Numbered from the stretch's first letter, positions 1-7,547 are shown. The stretch: 34,547 bases of DNA from Planctomycetaceae bacterium (GCA_031283515.1 JAITBS010000343.1:1-34547), one strand, 5' to 3'. The notes: generated by a model not told the origin, from the letters alone. Program-made: numbers and translations.

Positions 1-64
1 ATTCTCATGTAAAAATGGCGCATTTTCATATGAGAATGCGCCATTTTCATGTGAAAATGGCGCA
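1..64. repeat. Two tandem hairpins at the window edge
   Basis: Seen directly: positions 1-8 (ATTCTCAT) pair with 30-37 (ATGAGAAT), enclosing a smaller AAAATG/CATTTT hairpin. Immediately after, 37-49 (TGCGCCATTTTCA) pairs perfectly with 52-64 across a 2-nt loop. The two hairpins share the sequence AAAATGGCGC. They sit downstream of scpB and of whatever gene lies left of the window. There is no T-run after the stems, so a simple intrinsic terminator is unlikely; an intergenic repeat is more probable. Confidence 0.6.
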
Positions 65-66
65 GG

Positions 67-177
67 TTAGTTAATAGTTGATAGTGAATAGTGAATAGTT
101 GCGCAAGCGGAGTACGACCAAAACGGTAATACTCCGCATTGCGAACTATCCACTGTCAACTATCCACTATCAATTAC
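67..177. repeat. Interspersed repeat family A, copy 1
   Basis: Imperfect long hairpin. The outer arms are degenerate 7-mer units of the type AGTTGATAGTGAATAGT on the left and their complement (ACTATCCACTGTCAACTATC) on the right. The inner stem is GCGGAGTA/TACTCCGC around a CGACCAAAACGG-type loop. The same architecture recurs at 193-298 and 9945-10070, with fragments elsewhere, so this is a dispersed family rather than a local hairpin. Function unknown. Confidence 0.75.
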
Positions 178-192
178 TTTATGAGGTTGGTT

Positions 193-298
193 TTTAGTTG
201 AGAGTTGAGTGGAGAGTGTCGCAAGCGGATTACGACCAAAACGGTAATACTCCGCATTGCGAACTATTCACTATTCACTCATAACTATTCACTAAAAA
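193..298. repeat. Interspersed repeat family A, copy 2
   Basis: Second copy, in tandem with copy 1 and separated by a short spacer containing TTATGAGGTTGG. The core GACCAAAACGGTAATACTCC is identical to that of copy 1, while the arms differ in the exact 7-mers (GAGAGTTGAGTGGAGAGTG on the left; ACTATTCACTATTCACTC on the right). Arm divergence with core conservation suggests that pairing ability, rather than exact arm sequence, is preserved. A family-C 21-mer follows at 343-363. Confidence 0.75.
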
Positions 299-342
299 CT
301 GTTCTTTCAGGACGAGGAGGAACGGAATAATACGTAAAAATA

Positions 343-363
343 ATAATTCCACAGATAGATTAC
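343..363. repeat. Repeat family C 21-mer, copy 1
   Basis: Motif ATAATTCCACWGATAGATTA followed by C. It recurs at 10106-10126 and 24733-24753 with one variable base. Here and at 10106 it lies roughly 40-60 nt after a family-A hairpin, with a CTTTCAGG stretch in between, so A and C may be parts of one composite element. Confidence 0.6.
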
Positions 364-371
364 ATAATTAT

Positions 372-1097
372 TTATTTTTCTATTCCGGTTTTTTCATTTT
401 TTATTCCTACCGGTTTTATTTCAACGGGAAACAATTCTTTATCCGGTAAGTCGTTTAAACTGCCAAGTCCGAAAACTTGCAGAAAATTTTTTGTAGTACC
501 ATAGAAAAAAGGACGACCAAGTTCTTCGGAACGTCCCGCGATTTTCACTAAATCCCGATCAAGGAGTTGCCGGATGAGTTCACCGCATTGCACACCGCGT
601 ATTTTTTCGATTTCGGTGCGGTGAATTGGCTGGCGGTAGGCGATGACGGCAAGAGTTTCCATTGCCGGACTGCTCAACCGGACAGTAATCGGAACTTCCT
701 GAATTCGGACAAGCCATGCTGCAAATTCCGGTCGAGTACGGAGTTGAAATCCGCCGGCAACCTCAATAACCCGAAACGCCGATTGCCGGCGATCATATCG
801 ATCATTCAATTCCTGAATGATCGAACGGATTCGCGTACCTTCCGGTAATTCTGCTAATTGAACAAGACGGCGACCGGAAAGCGGTTCACGGGACAAAAAA
901 AGAACCGCTTCCAGATTCGCAATGACCTCACTCCGAAAATCACTCGAAAACGGAATTGCCGCACCATCGGAATCGTTTGAAATCTCTTCCTCAACATAAA
1001 ATTCCGGCAATCGATGCTTCCACAGGTTTGCCTGACAAACTTGTTTCTTTGTAAAAAAATCTGCCGGATATTTGATATTAAACGGATGTCTTTTCAT
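372..1097 (-). CDS. scpB: Segregation and condensation protein B (ScpB)
   Basis: ScpB is the winged-helix kleisin-partner subunit of the bacterial SMC-ScpAB condensin, acting on chromosome organisation and segregation in the cytoplasm. The family signature is clear: EAVLFLSREPLS opens the first winged helix, followed by GGFQLRTRPEF and then the second winged helix with SPAMETLAVIAYRQPIHRTEIEKIRGV and LLDRDLVKIAGRSEELGRPFFYGTT-type sequence. About 60 residues precede the conserved core, longer than usual. I chose the ATG at 1097; the frame stays open to a GTG at 1148, which would add 17 residues. Neither start has a convincing Shine-Dalgarno. scpA is not in the window. The gene is divergent from the flavodoxin gene and its 3' side abuts the repeat block at 1-371. 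Confidence 0.9.
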   Translation of the reverse strand: MKRHPFNIKYPADFFTKKQVCQANLWKHRLPEFYVEEEISNDSDGAAIPFSSDFRSEVIANLEAVLFLSREPLSGRRLVQLAELPEGTRIRSIIQELNDRYDRRQSAFRVIEVAGGFQLRTRPEFAAWLVRIQEVPITVRLSSPAMETLAVIAYRQPIHRTEIEKIRGVQCGELIRQLLDRDLVKIAGRSEELGRPFFYGTTKNFLQVFGLGSLNDLPDKELFPVEIKPVGIKNEKTGIEK

Positions 1098-1285
1098 TTG
1101 CCGGAATAATACATGGAATACAATTATTTGTCCAGAGCAATTGATCACAACAGACGTAAAATGATAACTGTTGTACTTTTACCAACAACACTTACCGCAT
1201 TAATTGCCGGCGTGAATGGTTATACCTGCCGCACACTCTGTACAGCATACTGCACTTGGTTTGAAAAACCTTTGTTCAGTAACAC

Positions 1286-1313
1286 TTGACAGATTCTTTT
1301 CTTTTACTAGAAT
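1286..1313 (+). promoter_or_regulatory. Sigma70-type promoter of the flavodoxin gene
   Basis: TTGACA at 1286-1291, 16-bp spacer, TAGAAT at 1308-1313. The predicted start would be near 1320, giving a leader of about 50 nt before the ATG at 1370. An AAAGGA Shine-Dalgarno lies at 1356-1361. Confidence 0.6.
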
Positions 1314-1369
1314 TAAACGAAGTTTTGTACAGCAAACTCATGTTTTAACAAAAAGAAAGGAATTTCACT

Positions 1370-1789
1370 ATGAAAGTTTCCATCGTGTATTGGTCTGGAA
1401 CCGGCAACACCGAAGCAATGGCAAAATTAATTCAGGAAGGCGCAGTCTCTGCTGGTGCGGAAGTTGCTCTCAAAGAAGTTGCGAAAGCTAGTGTGGAAGA
1501 TGTTACTGGAGTTGATGTTGCATTTCTTGGTTGCCCGTCCATGGGAAGCGAAGAATTGGAGGATAGCGAATTTGAACCGTTTATTACTTCTATTGAAGGT
1601 AAAGTTAATGGTAAAAAACTCGCATTGTTTGGTTCTTACGGTTGGGGTGATGGTCAATGGATGCGTGACTGGGCAGACCGAATGAAAAAAGCCGGTGCTG
1701 TCCTTATTGCCGAATCGTTGATCGTCAACGAAGCTCCTTCCGATGACGACGCCGAAAAATGTAAATCTTTTGGAAAGTCAATTGCTTAA
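1370..1789 (+). CDS. Short-chain flavodoxin
   Basis: FMN-containing low-potential electron carrier of the cytoplasm. At 139 residues it is the usual length of a short-chain flavodoxin. The phosphate-binding P-loop is at the N-terminus (SGTGNTEAMA, about residues 9-18), the first flavin-flanking loop is GCPSMGSEELE (about 54-64) and the second is FGSYGWGDGQWM (about 87-98); the Tyr and Trp there would stack on the isoalloxazine. The start is supported by AAAGGA 8 nt upstream and a good promoter. The gene is monocistronic by context. Flavodoxins replace ferredoxin under iron limitation or serve specific reductases; feoAB occurs nearby, but no shared regulation can be seen. Confidence 0.95.
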   Translation: MKVSIVYWSGTGNTEAMAKLIQEGAVSAGAEVALKEVAKASVEDVTGVDVAFLGCPSMGSEELEDSEFEPFITSIEGKVNGKKLALFGSYGWGDGQWMRDWADRMKKAGAVLIAESLIVNEAPSDDDAEKCKSFGKSIA

Positions 1790-1847
1790 ACAATACTTAG
1801 AAAATTAGATAACCATTTGTATCTATTCTGTTGTGATCTTATTTTAT

Positions 1848-2001
1848 GGTAGGCAACGTTTCGCCGAAATGTCGCAACGTCGCAATGTCGCAACGATTGG
1901 TTTTTTTATTTGTGTTCTACGCGATTGTTTTTTAGTTTCCTTCTGTCAATAGGAACAAGTCGGCTATCGCCGACCAACCTTTCGGCGAAAAGTTGCCTAC
2001 C
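1848..2001. mobile_element. MITE-like element with 23-bp terminal inverted repeats
   Basis: The left end (1848-1870, GGTAGGCAACGTTTCGCCGA...) is the reverse complement of the right end (1979-2001, ...TCGGCGAAAAGTTGCCTACC) apart from about two mismatches. The interior is too short to encode a transposase. It contains short tandem units (GTCGCAACGTCGCAATGTCG) at about 1871-1895 and a perfect GTCGGC-TATC-GCCGAC hairpin at about 1959-1974. This fits a non-autonomous miniature element or a structured repeat; no target-site duplication was recognised. Confidence 0.5.
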
Positions 2002-2030
2002 TACTGAATAGTTGCAAAAAATCTCTAAAA

Positions 2031-2124
2031 ATCCGCGAACATCGGCGTAATCAGCGGACTAAATATCCGCGAATATCTGCGTAATCAGCGGACTAAATAT
2101 CCGCGAATATCTTGATAACATAGA
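2031..2124. repeat. 34-nt tandem repeat (family B)
   Basis: Two near-identical 34-nt units start at 2031 and 2065 (ATCCGCGAAYATCKGCGTAA, then TCAGCGGACTAAAT), and a third, truncated unit starts at 2099. The core resembles the ATCTGCGTAATCTGCGGA motif at 15009, 18678 and 24786. There are no spacers, so this is not CRISPR. Confidence 0.7.
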
Positions 2125-2361
2125 CAGTTACTCGCCTGCCTTCCGATTATTTTTGTGAATAGTTACAACAAGCAAAATATATGTCAAAATGAATTTTAGA
2201 GCGGAAATTAAATGTCCCCGACTTTTATTTCTCAAGTTTTCACCTATAATACACGCTTCATAATACACACTTCAATTAACTTCGATTAACCTTTTGATTA
2301 TTTGAGTGACGGGATTTTATTTTGATTTAGTTTTGTTTCCAATTCTCACCGAAGTATCAAT

Positions 2362-3654
2362 ATGCAGGATATTATTCAGGAATTATCGTGGCGCGGTCTG
2401 ATTTACCAAACAACAGATGCTACTCATCTCACAGCGTGGTTAATGGAAAAACCACGAACAATTTATGCTGGTTTCGATCCGACCGCTGATAGTTTACATG
2501 TGGGACATCTTGTTGCACTTATGAATTTGCGGCGTTTCCAGCAATTCGGACATCGCCCGATTGCTCTTGCCGGCGGTGCCACCGGAACAATCGGCGACCC
2601 AAGCGGAAAAAGTGAAGAACGAAAACTTATCACCAAAGAACAAGTCGAATTTAATATCAAATGTATCGAACGGCAAATTCGTAAATTTCTACGCTTCGAT
2701 CATTCGTCAACCGGCGCACTGTTGGTTAATAATGCCGATTGGTTTTCCCAGTTTTCTTACATTGATTTTTTACGCGATGTTGGGAAACATTTTCCCGTCA
2801 ATATCATGTTGGCAAAAGATTCCGTCAAAATGCGTCTCGAAAATTCAGAATCCGGTTTGAGTTTTACGGAATTTAGTTACATGCTGATGCAAAGTTATGA
2901 TTTTGTACACCTTTACAAAACATACAACTGTGAAATGCAAATTGGCGGTAGTGATCAATGGGGTAATATTACGTTGGGGTGTGAATTTGGACGGCGAATT
3001 GGTATTCTTCCGAAGAATGGGCAACTGTATGGGCTGACGAGTCCGCTTTTGACCAAGAGTGACGGCGGAAAAATGGGAAAAACCGAATCCGGTACCTTGT
3101 GGCTCGATCCTGCCAAAACATCGCCGTATCAGTTTTATCAATATTGGATCAATCTTGACGATTCCGATGTAGAACGAACACTCAAAATATTTACCGATCT
3201 CACCCAACCGGAAATTGAAACAGTTTTAGCCGATCACAAAACCGATCCGGGAAAACGAATTGCTCAAAAACGTGTTGCCGATGAATTGACGCAATTAGTT
3301 CACGGCGAATCGGGTTTAACTATTGCGCAAAAAGCAACGGAAATCTTTTTCGGTGCTGAAATTTCCGAACTGGACGACGTACAACTCCGTTCTATTTTTG
3401 CCGATGTTCCAAGTAAAGAATTACCGCATGACCGGCTCAATAACGGCTTAACAATAACCGATGCACTTGTCGAATCGGGTCTTTCCGCTTCAAAAAGTGA
3501 CGCACGCCGGACAATTCAGCAAGGAGGTGCGTACATTAACAATAAGCAAATTAAAGACACTGAAACGAAGATCGGAACAGAATATCTTGTTGGTGAAAGT
3601 ATGATGGTTCTTCGTACCGGAAAGAAAAAATACGCTCTTTTACGTTTCAAATAA
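2362..3654 (+). CDS. tyrS: Tyrosyl-tRNA synthetase
   Basis: Class I aminoacyl-tRNA synthetase that charges tRNA-Tyr with tyrosine using ATP. At 430 residues it is the normal bacterial length. The HIGH-type signature is HVGH (about residues 46-49, in DSLHVGHLVALMN), tyrosine recognition includes GFDPTADS and the YMLMQSYDF / MQIGGSDQWGN stretches, and the second ATP signature is KMGKTESGT (KMSKS loop; KxGKT is normal for TyrRS). A C-terminal S4 RNA-binding domain spans about 360-430 (ESGLSASKSDARRTIQQGGAYIN). The ATG at 2362 begins the conserved N-terminus; no strong Shine-Dalgarno precedes it. It is followed 45 nt later by an unrecognised gene on the same strand, possibly co-transcribed. Confidence 0.97.
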   Translation: MQDIIQELSWRGLIYQTTDATHLTAWLMEKPRTIYAGFDPTADSLHVGHLVALMNLRRFQQFGHRPIALAGGATGTIGDPSGKSEERKLITKEQVEFNIKCIERQIRKFLRFDHSSTGALLVNNADWFSQFSYIDFLRDVGKHFPVNIMLAKDSVKMRLENSESGLSFTEFSYMLMQSYDFVHLYKTYNCEMQIGGSDQWGNITLGCEFGRRIGILPKNGQLYGLTSPLLTKSDGGKMGKTESGTLWLDPAKTSPYQFYQYWINLDDSDVERTLKIFTDLTQPEIETVLADHKTDPGKRIAQKRVADELTQLVHGESGLTIAQKATEIFFGAEISELDDVQLRSIFADVPSKELPHDRLNNGLTITDALVESGLSASKSDARRTIQQGGAYINNKQIKDTETKIGTEYLVGESMMVLRTGKKKYALLRFK

Positions 3655-3699
3655 TTTCCGTTTCAGATGTTCTTAACCCGTTTTTAAGAAAGAACAGTT

Positions 3700-4875
3700 A
3701 TGTACTACAACCGATTTATTGATGACAGTTTTATGGATTATCTTAACCGGTATTGTACAGGTATTGTGTTATTAAAAGATAAGATTGAGAAAATATCCGT
3801 AACTTATTATTTATCGGATGCCTATTCAAATTATGCTTGCCGGTTTGCTGTTCAAGTGGAACTTTTTGATTATCAAGGTCTTGATTTGGAAGACAAGAAA
3901 ATCGCAACACAATATTTATACAACAGTATTAACGAAACAGGGAGTCAATTTGTTTCTTTTATTTATCGTTCCAGTCACGACGGGGATATTGATATTGAAA
4001 TTATCGAAAAATTTATTTATCATTACGAATTTGCCAAGAGTATTTTTAATGATTTTATTAGGAAGATTCTTCCGCAAACATGTTTATTAGAGATTGATGA
4101 TTTGGAATCGATTCCGTTTTTTATTTACATGATTTCTTTTTTATCGAAGATTAAATCGGAAAGAAGAGATTCAAACGAGATTCGTTTTTTTTCAAAAACG
4201 TATGACCAAATCAATAAAAGAACTTTTGAATCCGATTGTTATCTTCACCCAATCCTGAAAGAAACCGCAACACAAACATTAGATATTAATAAAACAATAT
4301 CGGATGAAGAATTACACAATGCCGGCGGCGGAAATATAGCGGCAATAAGACAATTTGTTATTGATGCAAAAATTCCGTTTTGTATTCCTCATTATTTTCG
4401 TACAATTGATAAAATTCAAATAGATACTTCTGTATTGAAAACGAAACTAAAAAATGATGTTCCTAAAAATTCCGATGAGGATATTCGACCGGAAGTGATT
4501 CTCGGCTTGCTCGAAAAAAAGGAAAAGGAAAAAGTTGCGAAAAAAGAAAAACTGGAACAAAAATGCAGAACAATAGGAGTTAGAACGGGAGATTACATTT
4601 ATGTCAAGAATGAGCAACAACAGATCGGTGTGATAAAAGAAATAAAACTGTACGGCAATGACGATTTGGAAATCCAATACAATATCTTAAAAAGTGACCT
4701 GACGGAAAGCCGTTTACCTTTAAAAGACATAAGTTGTAAGAATAAGCGTTTTTATACGTTAAGCCAAGAGATCATCGAAGAAGAAAAAAGAAACGGTTCT
4801 CTAAAAACAAAACAACAATTAATCGTTTTCTTCCGTAAAAAAGGTATCAAAAATCCTTTGTTTACCTCATCGTGA
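3700..4875 (+). CDS. Hypothetical protein, 391 aa
   Basis: Not recognised. No signal peptide or membrane segment is evident, so it is probably cytoplasmic. The N-terminal two thirds is a mixed alpha/beta-looking region rich in Ile, Tyr and Asp. Around residues 268-290 there is a Lys/Glu-rich, probably coiled segment (EKKEKEKVAKKEKLEQK). It is followed by a block at about 293-345 (GDYIYVKNEQQQIGVIKEIK ... SRLPLKDI) whose spacing resembles a small SH3-like/KOW-type beta barrel, but that is inference from pattern only. The C-terminal basic tail ends FFRKKGIKNPLF. The ATG at 3700 has AAGAAAG upstream. It lies 45 nt after tyrS and converges on the gene at 4926-5672. Its A+T content looks higher than tyrS, which could indicate a recent or weakly constrained gene. 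Confidence 0.75.
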   Translation: MYYNRFIDDSFMDYLNRYCTGIVLLKDKIEKISVTYYLSDAYSNYACRFAVQVELFDYQGLDLEDKKIATQYLYNSINETGSQFVSFIYRSSHDGDIDIEIIEKFIYHYEFAKSIFNDFIRKILPQTCLLEIDDLESIPFFIYMISFLSKIKSERRDSNEIRFFSKTYDQINKRTFESDCYLHPILKETATQTLDINKTISDEELHNAGGGNIAAIRQFVIDAKIPFCIPHYFRTIDKIQIDTSVLKTKLKNDVPKNSDEDIRPEVILGLLEKKEKEKVAKKEKLEQKCRTIGVRTGDYIYVKNEQQQIGVIKEIKLYGNDDLEIQYNILKSDLTESRLPLKDISCKNKRFYTLSQEIIEEEKRNGSLKTKQQLIVFFRKKGIKNPLFTSS

Positions 4876-4925
4876 TTCGTCCCAAATTCAATTATCGCAT
4901 CGATAATATCACGCCTTTTCAAATC

Positions 4926-5672
4926 TCACGGACAATCGCAACAATTACAAACAAAAACGCATGGTGTATTAGTATCTGCTATAAAGTTGCTGTAACCGTT
5001 TTTTTGATTTGTATGGCAATCTGAAATTGTTGAATTTCGTTCGATAAAATCACATCCGATTTTTTCCGACAAATATCTTATCGATCTTTTTATTTGCCAG
5101 CCAAAACTTTCATTTGCTAATATATGTTTTCTCCATTCATTATTATGAGTCAAAATTAATAACACTAATTGAGTGCTTGGACTAACATGATTGAAATATC
5201 TACAATAACCGACAATACTTACAAAGATTAATTTTGAATAATTATTTTTGTTATAAATATATTTGTCCGCGATAGTAATCGTTCCATCAGTAAAAGAATA
5301 AGAAAATCTATTGGTTCCCCATTGCTCATTTGTACATCGAATTCCGTGAAAAATAGATGCAGGTATTAAAACTAAAAAAAGGATACCAATTCCAAAACAC
5401 GTGATTGTTATCATCCATAAAATCATTCCATCCATTCCATGTGGAAAAAATTGTCTGTTAGCGTATAAAACAACTCCAACTAAAAACATAATTCCCGATA
5501 AAACTATTCCCAATAAAATTGTAAAAATTTTAAATACATTAATAATTTCTAATCTATTTAAATTATTATTAACTCGACATTCCCAAGCATTGTTAGCATC
5601 TGAAGATTCAAATGGAAAATAATCAAATAATTGATTCTCTGTGATAAAAATTGTGTTCGTTTGTGTATCCAT
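4926..5672 (-). CDS. Hypothetical two-TM membrane protein, 248 aa
   Basis: Not recognised. Two hydrophobic helices are clear at about residues 48-70 (IFTILLGIVLSGIMFLVGVVL) and 81-106 (MDGMILWMITITCFGIGILFLVLIP), joined by a short loop. A roughly 45-residue N-terminal tail and a roughly 140-residue soluble C-terminal domain flank them. This PH-like layout (two TM helices, then a beta-rich domain with TNRFSYSFTDGTITIADKYI) resembles bacterial membrane-anchored PH/YcxB-type proteins in outline only. The C-terminus is Cys-rich (VCNCCDCP). The gene is strongly AT-rich and converges with 3700-4875, only 50 nt apart. Confidence is high that it is a gene and low on function. Confidence 0.65.
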   Translation of the reverse strand: MDTQTNTIFITENQLFDYFPFESSDANNAWECRVNNNLNRLEIINVFKIFTILLGIVLSGIMFLVGVVLYANRQFFPHGMDGMILWMITITCFGIGILFLVLIPASIFHGIRCTNEQWGTNRFSYSFTDGTITIADKYIYNKNNYSKLIFVSIVGYCRYFNHVSPSTQLVLLILTHNNEWRKHILANESFGWQIKRSIRYLSEKIGCDFIERNSTISDCHTNQKNGYSNFIADTNTPCVFVCNCCDCP

Positions 5673-5783
5673 CTTTTTTTATCTTATTAAATGATTGGAA
5701 CATATTAGTTACAATTTCATAAAAGTACAGAAATTAAACACTGTAATTTGGGTATTTCGGCAATAATAATTCGGATTTTTTGT

Positions 5784-6659
5784 TCAGGAATTAAGAAGTG
5801 AAGCCGTATTATTACGGTTTTGGTTTATCAGACCGAGCATTTGGATTCCGGATTGGAGCAGAATCTGATCGCGTACCATATTGGAAACAGCAACCGCATA
5901 ATCCGTATCCGAAATAATTGATTTCGCGTCGCTCAATGAAACAAGCGAATCTTGTAACGTATTGACATTGGAATCCAATGTGTATTTTTGTACGGCTCCG
6001 ATATCGCCGCGTTGTGTTGCAATTTGTGAGATAGCGGCACTTAGAATTTTGTCAGCCAATACCGGATTTGCTGCCAAAGACGCCGTACCGCCGCTGCGCA
6101 GTTGCATGAGCACATCCGAACCATTACCGACACGGCTTGTTTGTGTCCCTTCTATCGGAACCGACACTTGCTGCGACGACACAACATCTTGTCCCAACTG
6201 GAACAACGCCCCGCCGTTTTCTGATGAAAGTGATCCATTTAATAACGGTTTACCGAGCCAGTTTGTCATTGAGGAAAGCCGGTCAATGGAATCGAGAATG
6301 GCGTTCATTTGAATTTGGTTGGCTTCAATCATTTGCGGTGTCATTGCTCCGCTGTTGGCAGCTTCAACCGCTAATCCCTTCGCTTCAATGAGAAGATTAC
6401 TAATCTGATGCATTCCGCTTTCGGCGACATTGAGCATACTGTTTGCCAGACGAGTATTTTTCAATGCTGCATGACTTGCGGTTATTTCGGAGCGAAGCCA
6501 TTCCTGAGCAATGAGTCCTGCCGGATCATCTTGGGCAGAATTAATCCGGTTGCCAGTGGAAAGTTGTGTAAGCGAATTAGCCAGACTTGACTGAACGCGT
6601 TGCACTTGATGAGTTGCAGACAGTGATTGGGAAACTGAATTGATCGATAAACCGGACAT
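5784..6659 (-). CDS. Short flagellin
   Basis: Structural subunit of the flagellar filament. At 291 residues it carries only the conserved terminal D0/D1 regions and a short middle. The flagellin N-domain is at about 1-140, with LANSLTQLSTGNRINSAQDD and PAGLIAQEWLRSEI; the C-domain is at about 205-291, with SLSDAKSIISDTDYAVAVSN and QILLQSGIQMLGLINQNRNN. The variable D2/D3 domains are essentially absent. It ends in the hydrophobic LLNS tail typical for chaperone/export recognition. No other flagellar gene, FliS or FlgM is present nearby, so it is an orphan locus. The ATG at 6659 follows AAAAAAG; I could not find a sigma28 promoter. FlgL is an alternative, but the length and N-terminus fit FliC better. 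Confidence 0.88.
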   Translation of the reverse strand: MSGLSINSVSQSLSATHQVQRVQSSLANSLTQLSTGNRINSAQDDPAGLIAQEWLRSEITASHAALKNTRLANSMLNVAESGMHQISNLLIEAKGLAVEAANSGAMTPQMIEANQIQMNAILDSIDRLSSMTNWLGKPLLNGSLSSENGGALFQLGQDVVSSQQVSVPIEGTQTSRVGNGSDVLMQLRSGGTASLAANPVLADKILSAAISQIATQRGDIGAVQKYTLDSNVNTLQDSLVSLSDAKSIISDTDYAVAVSNMVRDQILLQSGIQMLGLINQNRNNTASLLNS

Positions 6660-7250
6660 AATCTTTTTTACATCGTTAAATTTGTTAATCTTTTTTAATT
6701 ATTTTTAACCATTCGCATCAATTACCAAAAAATAAACCATTTGCCGTGATTCCGTAAAACTAATTATTCATTAACATTTTTATCAATATACAATTTATAC
6801 CTTATTTACCGGCAATGATCAAGTAATACCGTTTTGGTAGTAATCCGCATTGCGGCACTCTCAACGATTAACTACAAAACACATCGCCTGAATGGCGAAA
6901 CGAAACAATCCGAATTGTACAACCTGTGATGATTAAAATTCTGTTTTTCAGACAGAGTGTTGTCGCCGCGAGTCTGCCGGATGACCTGCGGTTATGAAAA
7001 TCGCACCACTTCGAGGTGAAAATCGAAAAACAAAAAACTTGTTGCAATATAAATTAATTGTTGTGCCAATTTAACCCTTATAATTTATGACTACCCAAAG
7101 TATAGAACGGAATTTCCGAGAAGTTTCTGAAGTCTTCTTGACACTTTTTTGTTCCGGTGTATATTTACAGAGTCAAGTTTGATTCTACAAATAGATTTCG
7201 ATAAGTAATTTTTTGGACAAGTATTTAATGAACAACTTTTTCTAAAAGCC
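6660..7250. other. Intergenic region between flagellin and feoA
   Basis: 590 nt with divergent genes on both sides. It holds a degraded family-A core at about 6823-6872 (ACCGTTTTGGTAGTAATCCG), a small CACC/GGTG hairpin at 7005-7019 between two GAAAATCG direct repeats, and the feoA promoter. No Fur- or DtxR-type palindrome was convincing. Confidence 0.5.
7138..7165 (+). promoter_or_regulatory. Sigma70-type promoter of feoAB
   Basis: TTGACA at 7138-7143, 16-bp spacer, TATATT at 7160-7165. Predicted start near 7172, about 80 nt before the feoA ATG. Confidence 0.55.
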
Positions 7251-7547
7251 ATGATTGCTAACATCAATTCACCTACTCCTGAAACTGTATTTCGTTCGGA
7301 GAAAGTCGATTATTTATGTCATTTTTCTGAAGGGCAAAGCGGTACAATTGTCGATTTGGTTCTCGAACCCGAATTACAAGGACGATTAATGGGAATGGGA
7401 CTTTTTGCCGGAACTCGTTTCCGTGTTCTGCAAGGCGGCAACTCCTCTAAAATAAAATCGTCCGCCAGACCCATGTTGCTCGCCATCGGTAATACCCGAA
7501 TCGCCTTAGGACAATCGATTGCCTCAAAAATTCTAGTCGAAAAATAA
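7251..7547 (+). CDS. feoA: Ferrous iron transport protein A (FeoA)
   Basis: Small SH3-like cytoplasmic partner of the FeoB ferrous iron permease. At 98 residues it is slightly longer than the usual ~75 because of an N-terminal extension of about 20 residues. The FeoA fold is visible from about residue 27: LSEGQ-like start (HFSEGQSGTIVDL), then LQGRLMGMGLFAGTRFRVLQ, and the final strand MLLAIGNTRIALGQSIASKI. It is 118 nt upstream of feoB on the same strand, the usual feoAB order, and shares the TTGACA/TATATT promoter. The ATG at 7251 lacks a clear Shine-Dalgarno. Confidence 0.92.
   Translation: MIANINSPTPETVFRSEKVDYLCHFSEGQSGTIVDLVLEPELQGRLMGMGLFAGTRFRVLQGGNSSKIKSSARPMLLAIGNTRIALGQSIASKILVEK

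Larger units (their letters stand above)
1790..2361. other. Repeat-rich intergenic region between flavodoxin and tyrS
   Basis: 571 nt without a credible gene. It holds an element with terminal inverted repeats (1848-2001), a 34-nt tandem repeat (2031-2098), and a possible tyrS promoter (TATAAT at 2245-2250 with no good -35). I saw no T-box specifier or antiterminator arrangement upstream of tyrS. Confidence 0.6.

Noticed and set aside
567..848. Plus-strand open frame opposite scpB
   Set aside because: It is antisense to a strongly conserved gene, has no Shine-Dalgarno and shows no family motif; many such mirror frames occur here opposite real genes.
2031..2124. CRISPR array suggested by regularly spaced 34-nt units
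   Set aside because: The units are contiguous with no unique spacers, there are only two to three, and no cas gene is nearby.
2100..2361. T-box riboswitch before tyrS
   Set aside because: I could not find the T-box core sequence, a specifier loop or competing terminator/antiterminator stems.
3058..3090. Mutated KMSKS motif in TyrRS (KMGKT)
   Set aside because: KxGKT is the ordinary form in bacterial tyrosyl-tRNA synthetases, so it is not a defect.
3668..3696. Terminator between tyrS and the 3700 gene (TTCTTAA...TTAAGAA)
   Set aside because: The stem is short and AT-only, and its right arm overlaps the ribosome-binding region of the next gene, so it is more likely incidental.
6950..7040. 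Structured small RNA upstream of feoA
   Set aside because: There is only a short CACC/GGTG hairpin between direct repeats; no known RNA family features and no clear promoter or terminator pair.
7100..7250. Fur box controlling feoAB
   Set aside because: No sequence with convincing similarity to the GATAATGATAATCATTATC-type palindrome is present near the promoter.
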